Origin: an uncultured Prevotella sp. | GTDB lineage: Bacteria; Bacteroidota; Bacteroidia; Bacteroidales; Bacteroidaceae | Assembly: GCA_946405145.1 (NCBI GenBank) | Contig: CAMJGE010000006.1 | Coordinates: 62,001-126,000, forward strand | Direction: 5' to 3' | DNA length: 64,000 nucleotides | Shown here: in pieces, positions 43,271 to 51,847 of the stretch | How the letters are laid out: each line of letters begins with the position of its first letter | Position numbering within the stretch: the first letter of the stretch is position 1 | Notes under the pieces: generated by a model | Seen by the model: the letters and a program-made list of their open reading frames with translations, nothing else | Databases searched by the model: none | What the model was told of the DNA's origin: nothing | Made by a program: the position numbers and the translations under genes

Positions 43271-44601
43271 CTGCCTAAGAGTTTACGTTCTGCCTCAGTC
43301 ATACGCTCGAAATTGAAACCGTCGAGGGTCTGCTGCATCAGCTGACTGATCTGATCGTTACAGAGGTTGCCGATGGAGCCTTCGTGGGTGTGATGGATGT
43401 CGTGGCTGGCACGGAACTGGCCTGCCTCGATGTCGAGTCCCACCTTCTTATAGGCATCGCGGAAGGGCATGCCGCTAGCAGCGAGGCGGTTCACCTCCTC
43501 GACACTGAACATCGGGTCGTACATCGGGTTGTCGAGGATATGCTCGTTGACCTCTATCTTATTAATAATGTAGGCCGTCATCTGCAGACAGTCCTTCAGC
43601 TCGTCGAAGGCTGGCAGGAACACCTCTTTGATGATCTGCAGGTCGCGGAAGTAGCCGCAGGGCAGGTTGTTCATGATGAGCATCACCTGCTGGGGCAGCG
43701 ACTGGAGCTTGTTGGACTTGGCACGGATCAGCTCGAAGACGTCGGGGTTCTTCTTATGCGGCATGATGCTCGAACCGGTGGTGCACTCCTTGGGGAGCTT
43801 CACGAAGGAGAAGTTCTGGGAGTTGAACAGGCAGGCATCGAAAGCCAGCTTTGCCAGTGTGCCGGCGATGGTGGCAATGGCGAAGCCCACGTTGCGCTCC
43901 ATCTTGCCGCGTCCCATCTGGGCATACACCACGTTATAGTCCATCGAGTCGAAGCCCAACAGCTCTGTGGTCATCGTGCGGTTGAGGGGGAAGGAAGAGC
44001 CATAGCCTGCTGCCGATCCTAAGGGATTGCGGTTGGTCATCTTATAGGCAGCCTGCAGGAACAGCATATCGTCGGTGAGGCTCTCGGCATAGGCACCGAA
44101 CCAGAGTCCGAAGCTGGAGGGCATGGCTATCTGCAGATGGGTGTAACCGGGCATGAGCACATCCTTGTACTGGTTGCTCTTCTGGATCAGTTCGTCGAAG
44201 AGGATCTTTACGCCGTCGGCAATCTCCTTCAGCTCATGACGGGTGAAGAGCTTCAGATCTACCAGCACCTGATCGTTGCGGCTGCGACCGGAATGGATCT
44301 TCTTACCCATATCGCCCAGACGACGGGTGAGGATCATCTCCACCTGAGAGTGGACATCCTCCACACCTTCCTCAATCACGAACTCACCGCGCTCTGCCAG
44401 CTGGTAGATGTTCTTAAGCTCTGCCAGCAACTGTGAGAGCTCATCTTTCTCCAACAGGCCGATACTCTCCAACATCGTGATGTGGGCCATCGAGCCCAGC
44501 ACGTCGTATTTAGCCAGATAGAGGTCCATCTCACGGTCTCGTCCCACCGTGAAGCGCTCTATCTCCTTATTTACCTCAAAATTCTTTTCCCAGAGTTTCA
44601 T
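43267..44601 (-). CDS. argH: Argininosuccinate lyase
   Basis: A 444-residue cytoplasmic enzyme of arginine synthesis that splits argininosuccinate into arginine and fumarate. The fumarase/aspartase-superfamily signature GSSIMPHKKNPDVFEL is present, as are EDVHSQVE and HSGRSRNDQV near the N-terminus. Full length. The upstream gap to the SRPBCC gene consists of the octamer repeat. Other arginine genes are not in the window. Confidence 0.95.
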   Translation of the reverse strand: MKLWEKNFEVNKEIERFTVGRDREMDLYLAKYDVLGSMAHITMLESIGLLEKDELSQLLAELKNIYQLAERGEFVIEEGVEDVHSQVEMILTRRLGDMGKKIHSGRSRNDQVLVDLKLFTRHELKEIADGVKILFDELIQKSNQYKDVLMPGYTHLQIAMPSSFGLWFGAYAESLTDDMLFLQAAYKMTNRNPLGSAAGYGSSFPLNRTMTTELLGFDSMDYNVVYAQMGRGKMERNVGFAIATIAGTLAKLAFDACLFNSQNFSFVKLPKECTTGSSIMPHKKNPDVFELIRAKSNKLQSLPQQVMLIMNNLPCGYFRDLQIIKEVFLPAFDELKDCLQMTAYIINKIEVNEHILDNPMYDPMFSVEEVNRLAASGMPFRDAYKKVGLDIEAGQFRASHDIHHTHEGSIGNLCNDQISQLMQQTLDGFNFERMTEAERKLLGR

Positions 44602-44602
44602 C

Positions 44603-44661
44603 TTACCTTCTTACCTTTTTACCCTTTTTACCCTTTTACCTTTTTACCTTTTTACCTTTAC
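44603..44661 (-). repeat. Octanucleotide tandem repeat, about 7 units
   Basis: TTAC starts at 44603, 44611, 44619, 44628, 44636, 44644, 44652 and 44658, mostly with an 8-base step. It fills the gap between the SRPBCC stop codon, which is part of the repeat, and the argH start. Confidence 0.9.
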
Positions 44662-45089
44662 ACATAAGGCACCTGCGCAAGGGCGTTGGCAATCTGCTCC
44701 ACACCGTCCTGCAAGGGCTTTTCAACCATACTCTTAATAAACGGGGGCAGCTCTGCCTTCACCGTCACCTTCATCTTGGCATTGTTCTCATCCACAGGCA
44801 GCACCTGTACCCACACATAGAAGGGAACGGGCGACTCTACCGTCTCGAACTTCACGCACTTCGGTTCCTCACGCTCACAGATGCGGAGCTTCAGCTGGCC
44901 TACAGGTGCCACGTTGAGACTCACCGTGTCCTGATCGAAGCTGAAGTCGTTGATTTTATCCTCTGGCACACGGTCGCGCACCTTCTCGAGGTTTGTCAGG
45001 TCGCTGATATTATTATAGACTGCCTGCTGCGGATAGGGCACCAGCTTAACGCTACTCTCGAACTTTGATTCACTACTGAATAATCCCAT
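44658..45089 (-). CDS. SRPBCC/START-like small protein
   Basis: A 143-residue cytoplasmic protein that fits the SRPBCC (polyketide-cyclase-like) fold: an initial strand with ESSVKLVPYPQQAVYNNISDL, a run of antiparallel strands, and a C-terminal amphipathic helix (SMVEKPLQDGVEQIANAL). This fold binds hydrophobic ligands; the ligand is unknown. It is downstream of pyrE in the same direction and upstream of argH. Confidence 0.65.
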   Translation of the reverse strand: MGLFSSESKFESSVKLVPYPQQAVYNNISDLTNLEKVRDRVPEDKINDFSFDQDTVSLNVAPVGQLKLRICEREEPKCVKFETVESPVPFYVWVQVLPVDENNAKMKVTVKAELPPFIKSMVEKPLQDGVEQIANALAQVPYV

Positions 45090-45106
45090 ATTTATCTAAT
45101 TCTTTT

Positions 45107-45170
45107 AGACAGAAGAACATAAGTACATCATTTACATGCGCACCTTTTTTGTTCTTCTGTTCTTATGTCT
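45107..45170. repeat. Imperfect 17-bp inverted repeat between pyrE and the SRPBCC gene
   Basis: Arms 45107-45123 and 45154-45170 match at 15 of 17 positions, separated by 30 bases. It could form a hairpin in the pyrE 3' region and act in termination or processing; no T-run follows in the minus direction. Confidence 0.55.
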
Positions 45171-45175
45171 GAATA

Positions 45176-45805
45176 TTATTTTTGCCAGGTTTCGGGGCTC
45201 TTGCGCCATTCGGCGAGTACTGCCTTGTCTTCCTCCTTGATATAGCCTGTCTTGGCTGCTTCCTCGATCACAGCCTCGTAGTTGCTCAGGGTGATGAGTT
45301 TAACACCAGCCTCCTTGAAAGCCTCCTCAGCTACAGGGAAACCATAGGTAAACGAAGCCACCATACCAATCACCTCGACACCATATTCGCGCAGAGCGGC
45401 TACTGCCTTCAGCGACGAACCGCCAGTAGAAATCAGGTCTTCGACAACGATGACCTTTGCACCCTTCTTGATCTCACCTTCCACCTGATTACCCATACCA
45501 TGGTCTTTTGGCTTCGGACGGACATAGCTATAGGGAAGTCCCAGTTCCTCTGCAACTAACGCACCCTGGGCAATAGCACCAGTAGCCACACCTGCCACTG
45601 CCTCAGCCTCAGGGAAATTCTCCTGGATGACATGGCAGAGTTCAAGTTTGACAAACGAGCGCACCTGAGGAAACGACAATGTCTTACGATTGTCGGTATA
45701 AATGGGTGACTTCCAGCCCGAGGCCCATGTAAACGGGTCATTAGGCTGTAACTTGATGGCCTGAATGTCCATCAGTTTTCTGGCAAATTGATTCTTGATT
45801 TCCAT
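45176..45805 (-). CDS. pyrE: Orotate phosphoribosyltransferase
   Basis: A 209-residue cytoplasmic enzyme of pyrimidine synthesis joining orotate and PRPP into OMP. The PRPP loop VIVVEDLISTGGSSLKAV and the mobile loop YVRPKPKDHG are both present. Full length. It is transcribed from a strong promoter that shares an about 70-bp architecture with the argS promoter. Confidence 0.95.
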   Translation of the reverse strand: MEIKNQFARKLMDIQAIKLQPNDPFTWASGWKSPIYTDNRKTLSFPQVRSFVKLELCHVIQENFPEAEAVAGVATGAIAQGALVAEELGLPYSYVRPKPKDHGMGNQVEGEIKKGAKVIVVEDLISTGGSSLKAVAALREYGVEVIGMVASFTYGFPVAEEAFKEAGVKLITLSNYEAVIEEAAKTGYIKEEDKAVLAEWRKSPETWQK

Positions 45806-45827
45806 AAATTCAACGTTGATTTGGGTG

Positions 45828-45893
45828 CAAAGGTACGAATAAGTGAGCGATTTTCCAAATTAATTTGAGAAAATCCGAACGTGAGTACCTTCG
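45828..45893 (-). promoter_or_regulatory. pyrE promoter within a shared promoter cassette
   Basis: Minus strand: -33 TTTG (45859-45856), 20-bp spacer ending CTCACTTATTCG, -7 TACCTTTG (45835-45828). An upstream dyad CGAA...TTCG lies at 45893-45876. The same elements with the same spacing occur upstream of argS (58015-58081). Confidence 0.8.
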
Positions 45894-45962
45894 GCGAAGC
45901 CAAAGATAGTGCAAAAATTCTATTTAGCGAAGAGAAAGCGGATTTATTTACTTTCTTGAGCC

Positions 45963-47576
45963 CTATTCTTTAGTTGGAAGATACTTCTTTCCTCCCTTGA
46001 TATAGATGCCACGTCGGGATGGCTGACTGAGTTTGGTGCCAGAGAGAGAATAGTAAGAGGTGGTAGCATTCTGCTTCCTGACAGGAACGATGCCCGTTTC
46101 TGTGTCTCCCAGACGTTCATATTCAGTAGCTGCCATGATGAAGCCTCCCAATACCTTGCCCTCGGTATAGAAGTTGCTGCCTGAAGTAGAGGTGGGTTCG
46201 GTATCTTTACCCATGAGATAATAGTTGGCAGAACCGTCACGGAATGCGAAGCCTGCAAGTCCTGCCGACTTACTGCATCTTACCAAGTGGACACCGCCCA
46301 TGCCGTCAGCCACCATGAAATTCTCGACAAAGCCACGATAGGCTTTCTTGGCCAGGTCGGTATAGTCGGCATCAAAAAGCCCAAGGCGCATTCCCTTGAG
46401 GTAGGAAGCAATAAAAATCGCCGTACATGATGACTCCAGATAGTTGGCCACTGGCGACGAGGTGTAACAGAAGTCGCTGTTATAGTCTGTAGCGACGTAG
46501 GTGTCGTCATAATTCAGCAACTGATACCAGCAACCTGTCTTGACATCTTGTTTAGCGGCAATGCCTGCTGCCAGTTGTTGAAGATAGCCGTATAAAGTTT
46601 GGAAGTTCTCAGTTGCCGTCAGTCCTGCCTTCACCATCTGTTCCAGGACATCGACAAGTGCCAGGAAGTACCAGCCTGTGGCACGTCCCCAATATTCGGC
46701 AGAATGATAAACCTCAGCCCCCGGTTCGGCAGAGATGCCCACCCATATTTTCGCTGCCTCTCCTGCAGGATCGGCAGTGAAAGCATGGTAGAGAAGTTTC
46801 ACCTCATCGTTCCATAGGTAATGCCATGAGATAGTGAACTGTTTGGTAATCAGATCCCAGTCGTTGTCACTGATGGCGGCATAGTCCGTGTATTCGTTTG
46901 CCATTTGTGCCAAGAGAGCCGGTCCCATATATTGCCCGTCACACCACATCTGGTCTGTGTAGAACGACTTGTGCCACCAGCCACCGGCTGCACCTGCCAG
47001 CGTACTTTCTTTAATGACATAGTCGGTATTGGCAATAGCGATGGAGGTGAGGGCATCGGCGAAACGTTTTTTTGCCGTAGAGACGGTTTCGTCGTTCGTG
47101 AAATAGGGACTTTCGGCAAAAGTCTTGTTTCCTGCCATTTCCTGTAACTTGAAGTAGAGTTTCACGGCGTTAATGTCGTCAAAGCACTTGCCTTCTTTTC
47201 CGTCTTGGGCGATATCGTATGTATTTGCATAATATTGAATGGCATAATACCACGGTCTTACGTCCACCATGCTATTGTCCTTATAATAATACACTGCCTC
47301 AATGATGGCTTTTGCTACCAGTCCTGGCACATAGTCAAGATTCTTCATGGAATAGTTGGGCTCAGCGATAAGATTGCCTTGACTGTCGAACACGCCGAAG
47401 CCTGCATCAGATTGATTGGCCTTAAAGTCGTTTATGCGTGAGTTGATAACCAGTTGAGAATATCTCACTCCCTCCGTAAACGTACATGGTTCGCCTGCAG
47501 TGGTCTGAGAGGTTACCGTGTTACTCCAGCCAAGTCCTGTTACTGCCAAAATAAGAAAAAATACTTTGTTTGTCAT
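45963..47576 (-). CDS. GH105-type unsaturated rhamnogalacturonyl hydrolase with a sorting-type tail
   Basis: A 537-residue exported enzyme (signal peptide about 1-23) with the alpha/alpha barrel of GH88/GH105, which removes unsaturated uronic acids from pectin fragments made by lyases. Family pieces are FYTDQMWCDGQYMGPALLA and YHSAEYWGRATGWYFLALVDVL. The start at 47576 gives the signal peptide; the longer frame starts upstream of the -7 box. The C-terminus YYSLSGTKLSQPSRRGIYI followed by GGKK resembles the tail of the giant GH26 protein and may be a type IX-like sorting signal. Divergent from a pectate lyase gene, which supports a pectin role. Confidence 0.82.
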   Translation of the reverse strand: MTNKVFFLILAVTGLGWSNTVTSQTTAGEPCTFTEGVRYSQLVINSRINDFKANQSDAGFGVFDSQGNLIAEPNYSMKNLDYVPGLVAKAIIEAVYYYKDNSMVDVRPWYYAIQYYANTYDIAQDGKEGKCFDDINAVKLYFKLQEMAGNKTFAESPYFTNDETVSTAKKRFADALTSIAIANTDYVIKESTLAGAAGGWWHKSFYTDQMWCDGQYMGPALLAQMANEYTDYAAISDNDWDLITKQFTISWHYLWNDEVKLLYHAFTADPAGEAAKIWVGISAEPGAEVYHSAEYWGRATGWYFLALVDVLEQMVKAGLTATENFQTLYGYLQQLAAGIAAKQDVKTGCWYQLLNYDDTYVATDYNSDFCYTSSPVANYLESSCTAIFIASYLKGMRLGLFDADYTDLAKKAYRGFVENFMVADGMGGVHLVRCSKSAGLAGFAFRDGSANYYLMGKDTEPTSTSGSNFYTEGKVLGGFIMAATEYERLGDTETGIVPVRKQNATTSYYSLSGTKLSQPSRRGIYIKGGKKYLPTKE

Positions 47577-47606
47577 TTTTCCCCTTCTATTAATATGATT
47601 TTGCTG

Positions 47607-47686
47607 CAAAGATAAGCAAATTATTTGAGTATTCATATTTATTTTATCACTTTTCTTTTTTCAATCAAATATTTTTTGTACCTTTG
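47607..47686. promoter_or_regulatory. Divergent -7 boxes of the GH105 and pectate lyase genes
   Basis: Minus-strand TATCTTTG (47614-47607) for GH105 and plus-strand TACCTTTG (47679-47686) for the lyase. Neither has a clear -33 TTTG, as expected if a shared activator binds the AT-rich 64-base spacer. Confidence 0.55.
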
Positions 47687-47710
47687 TCATTAATTACTAA
47701 TTTAAATGTT

Positions 47711-48838
47711 ATGCGTATGTTTATTAACCACAATCATCAACACTATAATCTATTGTTTGCAGGCATCCTGCTTGCTGTGTCTTTTTCACTCTCTTCTTGT
47801 TCGAATGACGATAATCCGACAGAGGATCCCGCCCTCCCATCGACCTACGACAGTCTCAAGCCAATAGGTTTCGGAGAAAACACAACTGGTGGCAACGGCC
47901 AGAACATCATCTTGGTAACCACCGCCGATCAACTGGCGGCAGCAGTGAGCGGCACCGATCCCGCTACCGTGTATGTGGAGGGCAGCATCACGCTCGACAA
48001 GATGCTTTCCGTAGGTTCCAACAAGACGATTCTCGGTCTCTCAGGAGCCACCATCAGTAACCTCAACCGCAATGAGAATGCCGGTATCTTCCTGCTGAAT
48101 GGCAGTAGGAATGTCATTATCCGCAACCTGACCCTGTGCGGCCCAGGAGCCTACGATATTGATGCCAACTACAGCGATAATATCAGCTTGGTTGGCGCAA
48201 AGAACGTGTGGGTGGACCATTGTGACATACAGGATGGCATCGACGGCAATTTCGACATCGTGGAAGGCTCTGACAGTATCTGCGTCAGTTGGACGCGATT
48301 CCATTACCTCATTGAACCATTGGAGGGAGGCAGTGGCGGAAGCAGTGACCACCGTAACTGCAACCTGATAGGCAACAGCAACAACACAGCCGACTTAGAT
48401 GAAGGGAACCTCAACTGCACATTTATCTGCTGCTGGTGGGGAGAGGGATGTGTGGAGCGCTGTCCGCGTGTCCGCTTTGGAAAAGTACATGTGGTCAACT
48501 GCCTTTATGACGGTAATGACTATAATTATTGCATAGGTTATGGCGTCTATTCCAATATCTATGTGGAGAAATGTGCCTTCACGTCAGAAAAGGCAAAGCA
48601 GAACGCTTTGAAAGATTGGCGTGGCGATAAGGATTTCAACATTAAGGTTGTGGATTGTCTGGGAATAGATGACGTGGAGTTGTCACAAGGCGACAGGGGA
48701 CAGTTCGTGCCTTCTTATAACTATGATGCCTTCGATTCCAATCAGGTGGAATCTGTTCTGAAGGCCCCCCGCAACGGTGCTGGTGCCACTATCAACCCCC
48801 CTTTCTCACATTTGTCAGCTCTTGGCGAGACCAAGTGA
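47711..48838 (+). CDS. Family PL1 pectate lyase lipoprotein
   Basis: A 375-residue lipoprotein (SLSSCSNDD) that cleaves polygalacturonate by beta-elimination. It has a right-handed beta-helix with the PL1 motifs KNVWVDHCDIQDGIDGNFDI (calcium site region) and VEGSDSICVSWTRF. The start at 47711 or 47717 follows the -7 box. It is divergent from the GH105 gene, so products of this lyase could be processed by that hydrolase. Its 3' end overlaps the comF 3' end by 24 bases. Confidence 0.9.
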   Translation: MRMFINHNHQHYNLLFAGILLAVSFSLSSCSNDDNPTEDPALPSTYDSLKPIGFGENTTGGNGQNIILVTTADQLAAAVSGTDPATVYVEGSITLDKMLSVGSNKTILGLSGATISNLNRNENAGIFLLNGSRNVIIRNLTLCGPGAYDIDANYSDNISLVGAKNVWVDHCDIQDGIDGNFDIVEGSDSICVSWTRFHYLIEPLEGGSGGSSDHRNCNLIGNSNNTADLDEGNLNCTFICCWWGEGCVERCPRVRFGKVHVVNCLYDGNDYNYCIGYGVYSNIYVEKCAFTSEKAKQNALKDWRGDKDFNIKVVDCLGIDDVELSQGDRGQFVPSYNYDAFDSNQVESVLKAPRNGAGATINPPFSHLSALGETK

Positions 48839-49516
48839 GAGGATGCTGATACGGACACCACCAGCCTTACAGAGTTCTTTAGCACAGGCGATACAGGTGG
48901 CACCTGTGGTGACGACATCATCGATGAGGAGCAGATGTTTGTTGCTGACGGCTTCTGCATCGATGAGTTCGAAGACATGTTCTACATTCTCCTGGCGATC
49001 CCAACGGCCCTTGTTGGTCTGAGAACCCTTGAAGCTGTTGCGCCTCACCACCTTCTTATAAATAGGAAGTCCCGTGATCTCACTGACACCCCGGGCTATC
49101 TCCTCACTCTGGTTGTAACCGCGCTGGCGTTGGCGCTTCTTGGCAAGGGGAACAGGTACGATTCCGTCGATTTCATCGAAGAATCCTGAGGACTGGATCT
49201 CTTTTGCCAGCATGCGCCCCACGATACTGCCGATCTCAGGGCGGTTTTTGTATTTCAGTTCGTAGATGATATTGGCGGTTTGGGCATGGGGCTCATAGTA
49301 GAAGAAGGCGGTGGCGCGCTCGATAGGAATCTGATGCCAAAATAATTTAGCCATCTCGTTATCATAGGCATTGCGATGGAAGTCTGTGCGAGGCAGATGG
49401 AGGTTGCATGTCGAGCAGATGGTCTCTTCCGTCACCGTGAGCCGATGACCACAGACCACACAAAGGCGTGGGGCAATCAGATCGAGCAGACGACGCCAGA
49501 AACTAATCGGTTTCAT
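48815..49516 (-). CDS. ComF-family phosphoribosyltransferase-like protein
   Basis: A 233-residue cytoplasmic protein with an N-terminal zinc finger (CVVCGHRLTVTEETICSTC) and a PRTase fold, with the PRPP loop LLLIDDVVTTGATCIACAKEL. ComF takes part in DNA uptake in competent bacteria; the reaction is unproved. The start at 49516 begins MKPISFWRRLLDLI; a longer frame runs into recX and is rejected. Convergent overlap of 24 bases with the pectate lyase gene. Confidence 0.88.
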   Translation of the reverse strand: MKPISFWRRLLDLIAPRLCVVCGHRLTVTEETICSTCNLHLPRTDFHRNAYDNEMAKLFWHQIPIERATAFFYYEPHAQTANIIYELKYKNRPEIGSIVGRMLAKEIQSSGFFDEIDGIVPVPLAKKRQRQRGYNQSEEIARGVSEITGLPIYKKVVRRNSFKGSQTNKGRWDRQENVEHVFELIDAEAVSNKHLLLIDDVVTTGATCIACAKELCKAGGVRISILSLGLAKS

Positions 49517-49994
49517 CGTATTCTTCCATCTCCTCATCGACATCGAGGCATTGGCGGATGATATCGAAGGTGAACCCACGTCCCAAGGCAAAGCGCACGA
49601 GTTTCTGGTTCAGTTCGTAGTCACTTTCGGCTTTTGTGGTCTTCCGCTTCTGGCGGAGGAGAGGGCGGAGCACGTCAAGATACTCTTTTTCATCGATCTC
49701 ATCGAGTACCCGTTGCTGGATGTCTTTGTCGATCCGCTTCATCCAGAGGGCCTGCTGCACCTTGCGCCTGCCCCATTTGTTATAGCGTATCTTGTCTTTC
49801 ACAAAGGCTCTGGCGTAACGTTCGTTGTCGATATAACGTTCACGGATAAGCCGCTGGATGATGCGATCTTGTGCGGATTCATCGATACCCCAGCGCTTGA
49901 GTTTGTCGCGCATCTCCTGTTCGCAGTGCTCTGCCTGGGCACAGAGGGCTGCCAGTTGCAGGAAGGCCTCTTGTTCTGTCATTTCTTTCTTCAT
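49503..49994 (-). CDS. recX: Regulatory protein RecX
   Basis: A 163-residue regulator of RecA filaments. It is made of three-helix repeats: CEQEMRDKLKRWGI, IIQRLIRERYIDNERYARAFV, and KWGRRKVQQALWMKRID, a typical RecX series. It overlaps prmC by four bases and comF by 14, so the three are cotranscribed. Confidence 0.88.
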   Translation of the reverse strand: MKKEMTEQEAFLQLAALCAQAEHCEQEMRDKLKRWGIDESAQDRIIQRLIRERYIDNERYARAFVKDKIRYNKWGRRKVQQALWMKRIDKDIQQRVLDEIDEKEYLDVLRPLLRQKRKTTKAESDYELNQKLVRFALGRGFTFDIIRQCLDVDEEMEEYDETD

Positions 49995-50824
49995 ATCTTC
50001 TTAGCTTTAAGGAATCGCAGTTTGCCAAACGCATCTTGGCGGCATTCAATATCAGAGAATCCGAGCTGGCGAAGGTACTCGCCAACAGCCTCTGCCGTCA
50101 AGGGGTTGAGTTCAAAGAAGAGGAGTCCCTCATTGTTGAGGTTCTGCCAGGCAAAGTCGGCAATCTTCTGGTAGAAGATGATAGGATTGTCGTCAGGTGC
50201 GAAGAGGGCTATCTGCGGTTCATAGTCGAGCACATTCTTAGCCATTCCATCGCGCTCTGACGGTTTGATATAGGGGGGATTGCTGACGATGACATCGTAA
50301 GCATCATGCAGTGAAGTGTGGAGGATGTCGTGCTGTTCGAAGGTAACCTGAACACCTAGGGCTTTGGCGTTCCTTTCTGCGATACGCAGGGCATCGGCGG
50401 AGATATCCCATGCGGCGACTTGTGCCTGAGGCAACGCTGCCGCAAGGGTGATGGCGATACATCCGCTACCAGTGCCGATGTCGAGCAGATGGCACTTTTT
50501 GTCTCCCTTCTCGCTGCTGATGATCCATTCACAGAGTTCTGCCGTCTCAGGACGGGGGATGAGCACACCTGGAGCTACCTGGAACTGTCGGCCTGCGAAA
50601 TCGGCTACACCTATTATATATTGTACGGGTTCCCCTTTTTCGAGTCGCTGCATGATTTTTTCCAGTTCCGCTTGGTCGTCTGCGGATAAATGCGTAACTT
50701 TGCCGCAAAGAATGTCTGTCAGTGACATGCCGAAACGCACGTCGAGTACCCAGCGGACGAGGGCTTTAGCCTCACCTGCATCATAGCATGTGGTCAGTCT
50801 GTGGCAGAGCGTTTCGTATGTCAT
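49991..50824 (-). CDS. prmC: Peptide chain release factor N5-glutamine methyltransferase
   Basis: A 277-residue methyltransferase that modifies the GGQ glutamine of release factors. The N-terminal helical domain contains PVQYIIGVADFAGRQFQV and LIPRPETAELCEW; the SAM site is LLDIGTGSGCIAITLA, and the substrate motif is VIVSNPPYIK. The start at 50824 is chosen because an upstream in-frame extension would read through the octamer repeat and antisense to ribD. Confidence 0.94.
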   Translation of the reverse strand: MTYETLCHRLTTCYDAGEAKALVRWVLDVRFGMSLTDILCGKVTHLSADDQAELEKIMQRLEKGEPVQYIIGVADFAGRQFQVAPGVLIPRPETAELCEWIISSEKGDKKCHLLDIGTGSGCIAITLAAALPQAQVAAWDISADALRIAERNAKALGVQVTFEQHDILHTSLHDAYDVIVSNPPYIKPSERDGMAKNVLDYEPQIALFAPDDNPIIFYQKIADFAWQNLNNEGLLFFELNPLTAEAVGEYLRQLGFSDIECRQDAFGKLRFLKAKKI

Positions 50825-50832
50825 AGCGGATG

Positions 50833-50840
50833 CAAAGATA
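50833..50840 (-). promoter_or_regulatory. -7 box of the prmC-recX-comF unit
   Basis: TATCTTTG on the minus strand, eight bases before the prmC ATG, implying a very short leader. The -33 region lies in the octamer repeat and has no TTTG. Confidence 0.5.
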
Positions 50841-50847
50841 CAAAAAA

Positions 50848-50911
50848 GTAAAAAGGTAAGAAAGTAAAAGGGTAAAAAAGTGAAAAAGTAAGAAAGTAAA
50901 ACGGTAAAAAA
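50848..50911 (+). repeat. Octanucleotide tandem repeat, 8 units
   Basis: Units start every 8 bases from 50848 to 50904 without a break. The next unit would start at 50912, which is the GTG start candidate of ribD. It fills the space between divergent prmC and ribD. Confidence 0.95.
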
Positions 50912-51847
50912 GTGATGATAGATGACGAAAAATATATGCGGCGCTGTCTGCAGCTGGCTCGGAATGGTCAGCAGAATGCCAAGCCCAACCCGATGGTTGG
51001 GGCAGTGATAGTATCTTCTGACGGCAGGATTATCGGCGAGGGGTATCATGTGCGCTGTGGTGAAGGGCACGCAGAAGTGAATGCCTTTGCCTCGGTGAAG
51101 CCTGAGGATGAGCCGTTGCTGGCTGAGGCTACGATCTACGTGAGTCTGGAACCCTGTTCTCACTATGGCAAGACACCGCCTTGTGCCGACCTGATTATCA
51201 AGAAAGGTGTGAAGCGTGCCGTTGTGGGCTGTGTAGATCCCTTTGCTGAGGTTCGGGGACGAGGTATCCGTAAGTTGCGTGAGGCTGGTATTGAGGTGGA
51301 AGTGGGTGTGCTTGAGAAGGAATGTGAGGCTCTGAACCGCCGTTTCTTTACGTTCCATCGTGAGCAGCGCCCCTATATCATCCTGAAGTGGGCTCAGACG
51401 GCTAATGGCTTTATCGATGACCATTTCAAGCCTGTCCAGATATCCAACGACTTTACGAAGATGTTATCACATAAGCTGAGGGCAGAGGAGGATGCTATCC
51501 TTGTGGGGCGCGTGACGGAAGAGCGAGATCACCCTCAGTTGACAGTGCGTGAGTGGAATGGCTCCAATCCGAAACGGCTGGTGATTGACCGTTCGCACCC
51601 CCTGAACCTGGAGAGTCTGTATGCCCACCAGATACAGTCGTTGATAGTGGAAGGTGGCGCCAAGACCTTACAGTCGTTCCTTGACAAGGGACTTTGGGAT
51701 GAGCTTCGTGTGGAGACAAACTTAGGTATGACGGTTGGCGACGGCACAAGAGCACCGCAGATACCTGAGGAGGCGGTGGTGGAAAAGACCATCAGAGACG
51801 GCGAGAACCAGTTGGTATGCTATCATCAAATAACCCCCGAAAGTTGA
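50912..51847 (+). CDS. ribD: Bifunctional riboflavin biosynthesis deaminase/reductase
   Basis: A protein of about 310 residues for two steps of riboflavin synthesis. The N-terminal deaminase (about 1-145) has the zinc motifs HAEVNAF and PCSHYGKTPPCADLI; the C-terminal reductase (about 150-310) has KWAQTANGFIDD and LIVEGGAKTLQSFLDKGLWDE. It is shorter than the roughly 360-residue norm because of the reductase middle part, as in several Bacteroidota. GTG at 50912 and ATG at 50915 are both possible starts; ATG is likelier, and the octamer repeat stands where a ribosome site would be. Confidence 0.92.
   Translation: MMIDDEKYMRRCLQLARNGQQNAKPNPMVGAVIVSSDGRIIGEGYHVRCGEGHAEVNAFASVKPEDEPLLAEATIYVSLEPCSHYGKTPPCADLIIKKGVKRAVVGCVDPFAEVRGRGIRKLREAGIEVEVGVLEKECEALNRRFFTFHREQRPYIILKWAQTANGFIDDHFKPVQISNDFTKMLSHKLRAEEDAILVGRVTEERDHPQLTVREWNGSNPKRLVIDRSHPLNLESLYAHQIQSLIVEGGAKTLQSFLDKGLWDELRVETNLGMTVGDGTRAPQIPEEAVVEKTIRDGENQLVCYHQITPES

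Noticed and set aside
6917..50911. Octamer arrays as CRISPR
   Set aside because: There are no spacers between units, units are 8 bases, and no cas genes are present.
50825..51424. 200-codon N-terminal extension of prmC
   Set aside because: It would run antisense through ribD and the octamer repeat; the family start MTYETLCHRL and the -7 box fix the start at 50824.
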